From the NCBI GenBank assembly GCA_036258055.1, contig DATAEK010000393.1:1-59464 (forward strand): a stretch of 59,464 bases of DNA, in the 5' to 3' direction. Shown here in pieces: positions 19,904 through 29,139 of the stretch (position 1 is the first letter of the stretch; every line of letters starts with the position of its first letter). The notes under the pieces are model-generated. The model had not been told where the DNA came from, did not search any database, and was given only the letters and a program-made list of their open reading frames with translations. The position numbers and the translations under genes were made by a program. This DNA comes from DATAEK01 sp036258055 (lineage in GTDB: Bacteria > Acidobacteriota > Vicinamibacteria > Vicinamibacterales > 2-12-FULL-66-21).

Positions 19904-19923
19904 GGTCCGGTAAAGCCGGACTC
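19904..19923. repeat. short TCCGG palindrome, type C
   Basis: The stretch GGTCCGGTAAAGCCGGACTC between pilin genes 2 and 3 is an imperfect copy of the palindrome seen twice between rplR and rplF. It could act as a weak transcription stop or RNA stem after pilin gene 2. Confidence 0.6.
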
Positions 19924-20567
19924 TACTGGATCGACACGCCGCCGGTCTCGGGCGGCTTGCTTCCGTCCTGCGTGAAGAAAATATTGCCGTGTGCCGACGA
20001 TGAGAACCCGCGCTGACCGCTCCAGCCAGCGCCAAGCGGCACGGCTGAGGAGTAGTAGCCCGTCCGGCTCTTGTTCGCGTTGCAATCGTCAACCACGTCT
20101 TTCGCGCCGGTCCCATCCTCGAGTCCGACCCAGTAGCCGCTCTTCTCGGACGGGTCGGCCGAGAGGTCAGGTGAAATGAAGCCCTGCGGCGATCCGGGAC
20201 AGGCCGACGACAGGACGGCCAGCGAGATCGCATACCCGCCACCACCCGTGGCCGATGAGTACGCCGCCTCCGCGCTGTTGATGGCGCGGATTGAACCAAT
20301 CGCCGAGGCCTCGTCCGCCGACATCCGCGCCCGCAGCAGGCCCGGCACGGTGATCGCCGCCACCACCCCGATGATGCCGACGACGACGAGCAGTTCGATC
20401 AGCGTGAAGCCATTTTCAGTGCTCGCGGGGCCCCGCCCCCGCTCGCTTACGCGCTTCGCGCGGCGGCCTTTGGCCTGTCCGCCCGTCTTCGACGGGCGGC
20501 CTAACGTCTCGCCTCGCGCCTTCGCGCTCGGCGTGGGCCGCAAGAGCTCGTGATTCGTGATCCTCAT
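19923..20567 (-). CDS. pilA: type IV pilin 2 with an abnormal 52-residue leader
   Basis: A 214-residue prepilin. The start is the ATG at 20567 after GAGGAGAGGG; no in-frame start lies closer to the cleavage site. The mature part GFTLIELLVVVGIIGVVAAI and the globular domain closely match pilin 1 (GGGGYAISLAVLSSACPG, ISPDLSADP, VDDCNANKSRTGYY, PPETGG), so the pair is a tandem duplication. The leader, MRITNHELLRPTPSAKARGE and onward to STEN, is coded by a REP-like repeat (20420-20540), very different from the seven-residue leader of pilin 1. Whether it is processed and assembled is open. Confidence 0.88.
   Translation of the reverse strand: MRITNHELLRPTPSAKARGETLGRPSKTGGQAKGRRAKRVSERGRGPASTENGFTLIELLVVVGIIGVVAAITVPGLLRARMSADEASAIGSIRAINSAEAAYSSATGGGGYAISLAVLSSACPGSPQGFISPDLSADPSEKSGYWVGLEDGTGAKDVVDDCNANKSRTGYYSSAVPLGAGWSGQRGFSSSAHGNIFFTQDGSKPPETGGVSIQ
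20416..20545. repeat. REP-like element, type A, inside the pilin 2 leader
   Basis: The core GTGCTCGCGGGGCCCCGC is followed by CCCGCTCGC and TTACGCGCTTCGCGCG, the same order as the copies between rplP and rpsC (51742) and elsewhere. Here it lies inside an open reading frame and is translated as a basic leader. Confidence 0.75.
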
Positions 20568-20631
20568 AACCCTCTCCTCGGCAATCCACCGCCGACTTTC
20601 ACGCCTCCGGGCTCGGCGTCTTGGGCCAAGT

Positions 20632-20742
20632 CTAGCCAGGCGCGCCACGGGCGCGCCCCGCCGGAGCGGAGCGGGGCGACGGGGCCCCGCGAGCGACGGC
20701 GATGGGGGTCCGGCGGGGCGAAGCCCCCCGGTCTGTTTCGAC
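20632..20742. repeat. REP-like element, type B, between pilin genes 1 and 2
   Basis: It begins GGCGCGCC, contains GCCGGAGCGGAGCGGGGCGA, then CCCCGCGAGCGACGGCGATGG, and ends in the hairpin GGGGCGAAGCCCC. It matches the copy at 32429-32523 almost base for base and the reverse complement at 46405-46527. Confidence 0.85.
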
Positions 20743-20754
20743 GACGACGCGCAT

Positions 20755-20787
20755 AAAAAAAGGGATGCCCGTCTCCAGGCATCCCTT
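20755..20787 (-). terminator. rho-independent terminator after pilA1
   Basis: On the minus strand AAGGGATGCC pairs perfectly with GGCATCCCTT across an 8-nt loop and is followed by seven T residues. It lies about 20 nt after the pilin 1 stop codon. It would make pilin 1 a mainly single-gene transcript, as is usual for a major pilin. Confidence 0.9.
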
Positions 20788-20806
20788 CGGTATTGCACGG
20801 ACTCGC

Positions 20807-21322
20807 TTACTGGAGCGGCGAGCCGCCGGTCTCGGGCGGCGCGGTGCCGTCCGCCGTGAAGTAGAGCGTGCCGTGGGCCGCGCTCGAGAACCCGCGCTGG
20901 CCGGTCGTGCCGATGTTGATCGGAACCGCCGTCGCGTAGTAGCCGGTGCGGCTCTTGTTGGTGTTGCAGTCGTCGGTCACGTCAGCCGGCGTGCCGATCG
21001 TGCTGTCCGCGAGCGCCACCGAGTAGCCGCTCTTCACCGCGGGGTCGGTCGCGAGGTCCGGCGAGATGAAGCCCTGGGACGAACCGGGGCAAGCGCTCGA
21101 CAGAACCGCCAGCGTGATGGCGTAGCCACCGCCGCCCGTCGCCGACGAGTAGGCCGCTTCCGCGCTGTTGATGGCGCGCAGCGAACCGATCGCCGAGGAC
21201 TCGTTACCGGACATACGGGCGCGAAGCAGACCGGGCACTGCAATCGCGGCGATGATGCCGATGATCGCCACGACGATCAGCAGCTCGATCAGCGTGAAAC
21301 CCTTCTGGTTACGAAGCTTCAT
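20807..21322 (-). CDS. pilA: major type IV pilin PilA (pilin 1)
   Basis: A 171-residue prepilin. The ATG at 21322 follows a GAGGAGAG site at good spacing and gives the short leader MKLRNQK before GFTLIELLIVVAIIGIIAAI with Glu5; the ATG-like start 21 nt earlier is less likely. PGLLRARMSGNESSAIGS follows, then a domain with two cysteines (SSACPGS, DDCNTNKS) expected to form a disulfide. It has its own sigma-54-type promoter (21416-21430) and terminator (20755-20787) and lies next to pilR/pilS, all marks of the main pilin gene. Pilin 2 is its tandem duplicate. Confidence 0.95.
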   Translation of the reverse strand: MKLRNQKGFTLIELLIVVAIIGIIAAIAVPGLLRARMSGNESSAIGSLRAINSAEAAYSSATGGGGYAITLAVLSSACPGSSQGFISPDLATDPAVKSGYSVALADSTIGTPADVTDDCNTNKSRTGYYATAVPINIGTTGQRGFSSAAHGTLYFTADGTAPPETGGSPLQ

Positions 21323-21415
21323 GAGTCTCTCCTCAGAAAACAACTGTGTGGCCGCTTGAACGCAAGAGCGTCGGGCTCGCCTGGTTGCGTCCAGCGGCCG
21401 ACACAGCAGCTTTGA

Positions 21416-21430
21416 GCAACGCGAATGCCA
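21416..21430 (-). promoter_or_regulatory. sigma-54 promoter of pilA1
   Basis: On the minus strand the sequence is TGGCATTCGCGTTGC, matching the -24/-12 consensus TGGCAC-N5-TTGC with GG and GC separated by exactly 10 nt. Transcription would begin near 21404, leaving a leader of about 80 nt before the ATG at 21322. PilR encoded immediately upstream has the GAFTGA motif needed to activate sigma-54. Confidence 0.85.
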
Positions 21431-21538
21431 CCCATCAGCTTCAGACGGAGGGAAGTGCTAAGTGGTCTGCGGCGTGCTGTTTAGTCGGATGGGAGAGGAC
21501 GCAGTCGCACCCGCTCCGTACGCCAATTTTCGGCCGCC

Positions 21539-21590
21539 TGACAAAATCTGTCAACCGCAGCTGGCAGTTTGTGTCAGCAGCCGCGACATC
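21539..21590 (-). promoter_or_regulatory. candidate PilR upstream activating sites
   Basis: About 135-185 nt upstream of the predicted pilA1 start lie TGACA-N5-TGTCA (21539-21553), a GTGTCAG and a GACATC. PilR of Pseudomonas aeruginosa is known to bind sites with a (C/G)TGTC core upstream of pilA, and this distance suits an enhancer. The assignment is inference from spacing and motif. Confidence 0.5.
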
Positions 21591-23007
21591 ATTTGAGGTT
21601 GTACTTCTTGGTGTAGTAGCGGAAGGAGCGGAAACTCATCCCCAGCAGCTCCGCCGCCTTGACCTTCACGCCACCGGCGCGTCGTAAGGCCTCGGCGATG
21701 TATTCGCGCTCGATGTGCTGCACGTGCTGCTCCAGGTCGAATCCGGCCGGCGGGAACGACTCCGGCGCCGGCTGACCGGCCGGCAGTGGCGCAATCCCCC
21801 GAATCTGCTCAGGCAGGCTGTCCACGAGGATTGAGGGGCTCTGTTCAAGGGCCACGGCCCGTTCAATCGCGTTCTCGAGCTCGCGGATATTCCCGGGCCA
21901 GGCGTAGTTCTCCAGGGCCTTCATCGCCGCGCCTGACACGCCCGTGATCGACTTCCCCATCTGGGCTGCGAACCGGACCACGAAATGCTCCGCCAGGAGC
22001 GGAATGTCCCCGGTACGCTCCCTGAGTGGAGGCAGGCGCAGCGGAATCACGTTGATCCGGTAGTAGAGATCCTCGCGGAAGCCGCCCTCGGTCACCATCT
22101 TCGAGAGGTCCCGGTTTGTCGCGGCAATGATCCGGATATCGGCGTCGACTTCATCGGTACCACCGAGCCGGCGGAAGCGGCGCTCCTGCAGCACCCGCAG
22201 TAGCTTCACCTGCACGAGCGGGCTCATCTCGCCGATCTCGTCGAGAAAGATCGTGCCCTTGTCCGCGACTTCGATCAGGCCCTTCTTGTTCGTGTCCGCC
22301 CCGGTGAAGGCCCCGCGCATGTGTCCGAAGAGTTCCGACTCGAGCAGCGTCTCCGGCAGCGCGCCGCAGTTGACGGCCACGAACGGCCGCTCTTTTCGCA
22401 GCGAGTTGAAGTGAATCGCGCGGGCAACGAGCTCCTTGCCGGTGCCGGATTCACCCGTGATCAGGACGGTACTGCCGGTCGGCGCGATCGTCTCGATCAT
22501 CTGGAAGATACCCAGCATCGCGCCGCTCGTGCCGATGATGTTGGAAAACTGGTGCGTCGTCTTCAGCGCGCGTTTGAGCAGCGCGTTCTCCTGCTGCAGC
22601 TGCTTCCGTTCGAGCTCCTTGCGCACCCGCATCCGCACTTCGTTGGCGGCGCTCGGCGACTTGTGCACGTAGTCGGCCGCACCGAGCCGCAACGCTTCGA
22701 CCGCGGTGTCCGTCGACGCAAAGGCGGTCATGACGATGCTGATGATGGCGGGGTCGAGCTGCTTGGCCTCGCGCAGCACATCCACCCCGTTCATCTCGGG
22801 CATTCGGATGTCGGTGATCAGGATGTCCACCCGCTGCCGGCGAAGGATCTCGAGCGCGGCCCGCCCATCCTCGGCGACGAGGACCTCGTGGCCGTCGCGC
22901 TTCAGCACGATGGTCAGCAGCTCCCGCATCGATCGCTCGTCGTCGACGACCAGGACGCGCGAGGCGCCGGCGGCCACGGGCTCAGAGATGTGAACGTCGG
23001 TTGACAT
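21589..23007 (-). CDS. pilR: PilR, sigma-54-dependent response regulator
   Basis: A 472-residue NtrC-family activator. The receiver domain (residues 1-130) carries the phospho-acceptor Asp in ILITDIRMPEM, the AAA+ domain has Walker A GESGTGKE near 181, the sigma-54 contact motif GAFTGA near 230 and Walker B GTIFLDEIGEM, and the C-terminal Fis-type helix-turn-helix is AAELLGMSFRSFRYYTKKY. Partner of PilS encoded 18 nt upstream. It should activate the sigma-54 promoter at 21416-21430. Confidence 0.96.
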   Translation of the reverse strand: MSTDVHISEPVAAGASRVLVVDDERSMRELLTIVLKRDGHEVLVAEDGRAALEILRRQRVDILITDIRMPEMNGVDVLREAKQLDPAIISIVMTAFASTDTAVEALRLGAADYVHKSPSAANEVRMRVRKELERKQLQQENALLKRALKTTHQFSNIIGTSGAMLGIFQMIETIAPTGSTVLITGESGTGKELVARAIHFNSLRKERPFVAVNCGALPETLLESELFGHMRGAFTGADTNKKGLIEVADKGTIFLDEIGEMSPLVQVKLLRVLQERRFRRLGGTDEVDADIRIIAATNRDLSKMVTEGGFREDLYYRINVIPLRLPPLRERTGDIPLLAEHFVVRFAAQMGKSITGVSGAAMKALENYAWPGNIRELENAIERAVALEQSPSILVDSLPEQIRGIAPLPAGQPAPESFPPAGFDLEQHVQHIEREYIAEALRRAGGVKVKAAELLGMSFRSFRYYTKKYNLK

Positions 23008-23025
23008 GGGCTCAAACTACAGCTG

Positions 23026-24693
23026 TCACGAGGCGGCGACGGCCTGCGTTTCAGGACGGCCGGCCACCGGCAGCTTTACGGTCACGGTCGTGCCCTTTCC
23101 ACGTTCGGACGTCACCCGAAGCTCGCCCCCGTAGTCGCTGACGATCCGGTGGACGATGGACAGCCCCAAGCCCGTACCGCGCGCGAACCCGCCGCGGAAC
23201 GGCTGCAGGATCCCGTCGAGATCCTCGGGGGCAATCCCTACCCCCTCGTCCCGAACGGCCATCGTGAGCAGCCCGCCTTCCGGCGTTCCTTCGCGCCCAG
23301 CCGACAGGGTGAGGTGCCCGCCGTCCTCCATCGCACGGAGACCGTTGGTCGCGAGGTTCCACACGATCTGCCTGATCTGCGCCTGATCCGCGAGACACCA
23401 GACGGGATCCTCGGGAACATCCACGACGATTTCGTGTGCCTCCGACCGCTCCGGGCTGTTCTGCAGGAGCGCCGCCGTCTCGCTGATCAACTGCCTGACG
23501 TCGACGCGGGACGCGGCCTGCCGCTGCGGCCGGGCGTAGGCGAGAAAACTCCGAATGGTTTCGTTCAGCCGCTCCGACTCGCGCAACACGATGTCCATCA
23601 GCTGCGACTGTTCCTCGGTCAACGGTAGCTCGTGACGAAGGATCTGGATCGATCCCGACATCGACGCCAGTGGGTTTCGTATCTCGTGGGCGATCCCGGC
23701 CGCCATCTCTCCAACGGCCGCCAGCCGCTGCTGGACGCGTGCTTCGCGCTCGGCCTGCCGCGTTTCAGTGACGTCGCGGAACGTGAACAGGAAACCGGCT
23801 TCGCCGCGTGGCGTCCGGAGGATCGCAGTGCTGATCCCCAACTCGATCTCGCGGCCGTCGACCCGCGTGAAGTTGAACTCCACGCGCGGCAGCATCTCTC
23901 CACCCTTTGCCGGATCGAACATCGTGGCGACGTCAGACGGCAGCTGGAGAACCTCCGCGGCCGACTGGCCCACCGCCGCCGCTGCGCCGATGCCGGTGAT
24001 CGTTTCTGCCGCGCGGTTGAACGTCATCACGAATCCCGATGCATTCGTCGTCATCAACCCGCTGGCGAGGCTGTCGATGACGTGCTGACTGAAGGCCTGG
24101 AGGTCCGCGAGCTGATCGGACGCCTGCTGGAGGCGAACATCGGCACGCCGCAGACCCTCCGCTAGGTATCCGCTGAGCACCGCCACCGCAACGAAGCCGA
24201 ACACGTTGAGGCCGACGCTGAAGAGCGCGACCTTCAACGGCGGCAGCGTGTCCGGGCCCGGGATCACCGGCGGAGCCGGACCGCCGAAGTACTGCGTCAG
24301 CACCAGGCCCGTGTACAGGAACGAGCTCAGGACGCCGACGATCAGCCCGCCGCGCCACGACCGGACGGTGCTGGCGGCGATGATCGGCAGCGTGTAGAGC
24401 GTCGAGAAGTAGCTCGTGACGCCGCCGGTCAAATACACGAGCGCCGAGACGATCGCGGCGTCGCACGCCAGCTGCGCGTCGGCAATCCACAGGTGCCGCA
24501 CCGCTTGATTGAGCAGCAGGCTGTAGACGACCGTCAGCCCGTAGACCAGCCCGATCAGGAAGAAAAACGGGTCGATCGGGAACGAGCCCGGCGACCTGAG
24601 CTGGATCAGGATCGCCGAACCGAGGAGCACCGTGATGACGGTCGCGCGCCCCCCGATCAGCCAGAGCAGTTTCCGGCGAAAGACTGACTCCAT
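23026..24693 (-). CDS. pilS: PilS, membrane sensor histidine kinase
   Basis: A 555-residue kinase. The N-terminal third has about six membrane helices (TVITVLLGSAILIQL, FFFLIGLVYGLTVVYSLLL, FGFVAVAVLSGYLAE), the layout of PilS. A PAS domain follows (SGLMTTNASGFVMTFNRAAE), then the H-box AGIAHEIRNPLASMSGS with His near residue 335, and ATPase motifs WNLATNGLRAM, VRDEGVGIAPEDL and GTGLGLSIVHRIV. In Pseudomonas PilS senses pilin levels in the membrane and acts on PilR. Confidence 0.95.
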   Translation of the reverse strand: MESVFRRKLLWLIGGRATVITVLLGSAILIQLRSPGSFPIDPFFFLIGLVYGLTVVYSLLLNQAVRHLWIADAQLACDAAIVSALVYLTGGVTSYFSTLYTLPIIAASTVRSWRGGLIVGVLSSFLYTGLVLTQYFGGPAPPVIPGPDTLPPLKVALFSVGLNVFGFVAVAVLSGYLAEGLRRADVRLQQASDQLADLQAFSQHVIDSLASGLMTTNASGFVMTFNRAAETITGIGAAAAVGQSAAEVLQLPSDVATMFDPAKGGEMLPRVEFNFTRVDGREIELGISTAILRTPRGEAGFLFTFRDVTETRQAEREARVQQRLAAVGEMAAGIAHEIRNPLASMSGSIQILRHELPLTEEQSQLMDIVLRESERLNETIRSFLAYARPQRQAASRVDVRQLISETAALLQNSPERSEAHEIVVDVPEDPVWCLADQAQIRQIVWNLATNGLRAMEDGGHLTLSAGREGTPEGGLLTMAVRDEGVGIAPEDLDGILQPFRGGFARGTGLGLSIVHRIVSDYGGELRVTSERGKGTTVTVKLPVAGRPETQAVAAS

Positions 24694-24748
24694 CCGCGTT
24701 ATGCGTGCGGCGCGCGGGAAGTCCGCGCGCGCAGGCGCGAGTCCCCCA

Positions 24749-25963
24749 TCATCCAGTCAACTTGCTGATCAGATCGAAGATCGGCATGTACATCGCGATG
24801 ACGATGCCACCCACGACCGCGCCGAGGAACGCGATCATGACCGGTTCGAGCAGCGTCAACAGACCGGCCACCGCGGAGTCGACTTCCTCCTCGTAGAAGT
24901 CGGCAATCTTCGACAGCATCGCGTCCAGCGCGCCCGTCGTCTCGCCCACGTTGATCATCTGCACGACCATCGACGGGAAGACGTTGGTATCGCGCAGCGG
25001 GCCTGAGACGGTCTCGCCGCGCTCGATACCGGTGCGCGTCCTGAGAATCGCTTCTTCGATGATGGCGTTCCCCGACGTGCGGGCGGTGATGTCGAGCCCG
25101 TCGAGAATCGGCACGCCTGACGAGAGGAGCGTCGACAGCGTGCGACAGAAGCGTGCGACCGCAACTTTCCGAAGAATCCCACCCAGGATGGGCATCTTCA
25201 GGAGGAGCGCGTCAATCGTCCGGCGTCCGCCTGGTGTCGCGTAGTAAGCCTTGACGCCCCATCCCATGCCGACCAGGATGATGACGATCAGCCAGCCCCA
25301 CGCCACGACGTAGTTGCTCGCCGCAATCACGACCCGGGTCGGCAGCGGCAGCTGTGCGCCGAGCCCCTGAAACAGCGTGGCAAATGTCGGGATGACCTTC
25401 CACAGAATCGCGGCGACGACGACCGCGGCGATCACGATGACCGCGATCGGGTAGATCATTGCGGACTTCACGTCGCCCTTCAGCTTGACGTTCTTCTCGA
25501 TGTAGACCGCCAGCCGCTTGAGGATGGTGTCGAGGATGCCGCCGGCCTCGCCGGCCGCGATCATGTTCGAGTAGAGGCCGTCGAAGGTCTTGGGATGCTT
25601 CTTCATGGCCTCCGCGAGCGCCGCGCCGGATTCGACGTCTTCCCGCACCTTCAGGATGGCCGCCGAAAAGTGCTTGTTCGGTTCCTGCTTGCCGAGGATG
25701 TCCAGGCACTGCACGAGCGGAAGGCCGGCGTCGATCATGACCGAGAACTGACGCGTGAAGATGGCCAGGTTCTTCGCCGGCACCGACTTGCTCTTCGGCG
25801 CCTTGGGCTTCGCCTCGGCCTTGACCTTCGTCGGGTCGATCCGGGTGACCATGATCTGCTCGCGGCGCAGAGCGGCAACCGCAGCGTCGATCGTGTCGGC
25901 AACGCGTTCGCCGGTGACCGTCTGCCCTGCTCTGGTGCGACCTGAATACGCGAATGTCGGCAT
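24749..25963 (-). CDS. pilC: PilC, inner-membrane platform protein
   Basis: A 404-residue GspF-family protein with two repeated cytoplasmic domains (FTRQFSVMIDAGLPLVQCLD and FCRTLSTLLSSGVPILDGLD), each followed by membrane helices, and a final helix ending IAMYMPIFDLISKLTG, the usual C-terminal motif. PilC couples the PilB and PilT motors to the growing pilus. It lies in the order pilB-pilT-pilC-pilS-pilR-pilA. Confidence 0.97.
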   Translation of the reverse strand: MPTFAYSGRTRAGQTVTGERVADTIDAAVAALRREQIMVTRIDPTKVKAEAKPKAPKSKSVPAKNLAIFTRQFSVMIDAGLPLVQCLDILGKQEPNKHFSAAILKVREDVESGAALAEAMKKHPKTFDGLYSNMIAAGEAGGILDTILKRLAVYIEKNVKLKGDVKSAMIYPIAVIVIAAVVVAAILWKVIPTFATLFQGLGAQLPLPTRVVIAASNYVVAWGWLIVIILVGMGWGVKAYYATPGGRRTIDALLLKMPILGGILRKVAVARFCRTLSTLLSSGVPILDGLDITARTSGNAIIEEAILRTRTGIERGETVSGPLRDTNVFPSMVVQMINVGETTGALDAMLSKIADFYEEEVDSAVAGLLTLLEPVMIAFLGAVVGGIVIAMYMPIFDLISKLTG

Positions 25964-26001
25964 AGTCCGTCCGTTCTGAGATCAGAAGTGCGGATTGATG
26001 G

Positions 26002-27129
<1,128 letters not shown>

Positions 27130-27174
27130 TCGAGACTCAGCCTCCCCGTACTCGAACCCGCGGTCGCAGGCTCC

Positions 27175-28950
27175 CTACTTGACCGTCTCTCGTACGACTT
27201 CTTCGATCGTCGTCACGCCGTCCATGACTTTGCAGAGCCCGCTCCGCCGGAGCGTGAGCATGCCCTCTTCCACCGCCTTGCGCTTCAGCTCCAGCCCCGA
27301 AGCCCCGACCAGAATCAGCTCCCGCAGCTCGTCGGTGATCTCCATGACTTCGTACAAGCCGACACGGCCCTTGTAGCCGGTCTGGTTGCACTTCTCGCAA
27401 CCGTTGCCTTTCTTGGGAATCACGCGTTGCGCTTCGTCCTGCGTGAAGCCCGCTTCGACCAGCGCCTGCGGCGCGTGCGGATGATCGGCTTTGCAGTTCG
27501 CGCAGACGCGCCGGACCAGACGCTGCGCACAAATCAGGTTCACGGAGCTCGCGACGAGGAACGGTTCGACGCCCATGTTCATCAACCGGTTGATCGTGCT
27601 CGGCGCGTCGTTGGTGTGAAGCGTCGACAGTACGAGGTGTCCGGTGAGCGCCGCCTTTACCGCGATTTCGGCCGTCTCGAAGTCGCGGATTTCGCCGACG
27701 AGGATGATGTTGGGGTCCTGCCGCAGGAACGACCGCAGCGCGGCGGCGAAGTTGAGGCCGATGTTCTCGCGGACCTGCACCTGATTGACGCCGACCAGGT
27801 TGAATTCGACCGGGTCCTCGGCCGTCATGATGTTGGTTTCGAGCGTGTTGATCTTGGCGATCGAAGAGTAGAGCGTGTTCGTCTTGCCGCTTCCGGTCGG
27901 CCCCGTGACGAGGACCATGCCCCAGGGCTTCGCGATCGCGAGTTCGAGCTTCTTCAGCGAGTCGGTCTCGAACCCCAGCTTGGTCATGTCGAGCATCAAT
28001 TTGTCCTTGTCGAGGAGACGAAGGACGATCTTTTCGCCGAAGAGCGTGGGGAGGCACGAGACGCGGAAGTCGATTTCCTTGGTCGCGCCCTCCGCGGCGA
28101 AGCGAATCTTGATGCGGCCATCCTGCGGCAACCGCTTCTCGGCGATGTCCAGCTTGGACATAATCTTGATGCGCGACGTGATCGCGTCACGGAACTTCAT
28201 CGGCGGCGCCATCACGTTGTAGAGGATGCCGTCGATGCGGAACCTGACCCGGAACTCCTTCTCGTAGGGCTCGATGTGGATGTCGCTCGCGCCCTTCTGA
28301 ATCGCCGACATCAGCATCAGGTTCACGAGGCGGATGACCGGCGCCTCACCGCTCTGACGCTCGAGCGACGCCACGTCGATCTGCTCCATCTCCTCGAGCA
28401 GCTCGACGTCATCGTCGGCGATGGCGACGTCCTCGAGGGCCTTGCTGACCATCTCGAGGGTCGCGGCGCTGTTCAGATTGGCTTCGGGCGCGCCGGGGTT
28501 CTTTTTCTCGGCCTTGGGGGCGGTCGGCGCCGAGTAGTACCGCTGAATGGCTTCAACGACGGCGGTTTCCGACGCCACGACCGGTTCCACGTTGTAGCCC
28601 GTCATGAACTTGATGTCGTCCATGGCGAACACGTTGGTCGGGTCGGTGATGGCGATCGTCAGGGTGGCACCCGCACGACTGAGCGGGATGATCTGATATT
28701 TCTGGACCGTCTCGGAGGGAATCAGCTTGATGACCGACGCGTCGATCTCGAACTGCGTGAGGTTGATCGAAGGAACGCCGTACTGCTTGCTGAGCAGCGA
28801 CGTGATCTCCTCGTCTTTCACGAATCCGAGCTTGACGAGGTTTGCTCCCAGCTTTCCGCCCGCGGTCTTCTGGTAGTTCAACGCCTCCTGCAATTGAGCA
28901 GGCGTAATGCGCTTTTCCTTGAGCAGCAGCTCGCCAATGCGGACGGCCAT
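27175..28950 (-). CDS. pilB: PilB, pilus extension ATPase
   Basis: A 591-residue motor. The N-terminal MshEN domain (residues 1-150; LLLKEKRITPAQLQEALNYQ and LLSKQYGVPSINL) is of the type that binds cyclic di-GMP in related proteins. Walker A GPTGSGKTNTL is near 348, Asp box TAEDPVEFN, Walker B DPNIILVGEIRD, and a tetracysteine zinc site CAQRLVRRVCANC plus CEKC. It is the first pil gene after the predicted promoter at 29056-29083. Confidence 0.97.
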   Translation of the reverse strand: MAVRIGELLLKEKRITPAQLQEALNYQKTAGGKLGANLVKLGFVKDEEITSLLSKQYGVPSINLTQFEIDASVIKLIPSETVQKYQIIPLSRAGATLTIAITDPTNVFAMDDIKFMTGYNVEPVVASETAVVEAIQRYYSAPTAPKAEKKNPGAPEANLNSAATLEMVSKALEDVAIADDDVELLEEMEQIDVASLERQSGEAPVIRLVNLMLMSAIQKGASDIHIEPYEKEFRVRFRIDGILYNVMAPPMKFRDAITSRIKIMSKLDIAEKRLPQDGRIKIRFAAEGATKEIDFRVSCLPTLFGEKIVLRLLDKDKLMLDMTKLGFETDSLKKLELAIAKPWGMVLVTGPTGSGKTNTLYSSIAKINTLETNIMTAEDPVEFNLVGVNQVQVRENIGLNFAAALRSFLRQDPNIILVGEIRDFETAEIAVKAALTGHLVLSTLHTNDAPSTINRLMNMGVEPFLVASSVNLICAQRLVRRVCANCKADHPHAPQALVEAGFTQDEAQRVIPKKGNGCEKCNQTGYKGRVGLYEVMEITDELRELILVGASGLELKRKAVEEGMLTLRRSGLCKVMDGVTTIEEVVRETVK

Positions 28951-29055
28951 CGTGTCAGACCCTGCGGAAAGCGGTTGCGACTGATCGGATCCGCAGCGAC
29001 AGCTGCGCCATCAGCGTGCACTGGGCGGGAGCTATGGAATTGAGGGGAGAACAAG

Positions 29056-29083
29056 ATTGTACATCGCTGACATTTTTTGTCAA
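29056..29083 (-). promoter_or_regulatory. sigma-70-type promoter for pilB operon, with overlapping dyad
   Basis: On the minus strand a perfect TTGACA is followed by 16 nt and TACAAT, one mismatch from the consensus -10. Transcription would begin near 29048, about 100 nt before the pilB ATG. TGACA-TTTTT-TGTCA (29068-29082) overlaps the -35 and has the same TGACA-N5-TGTCA geometry as the dyad upstream of pilA1. Confidence 0.7.
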
Positions 29084-29139
29084 GCAACGGCGACGTAATC
29101 GAGCAGGGCTTGCGTTACAAAAGCGAGAGAAAGCGGGGG

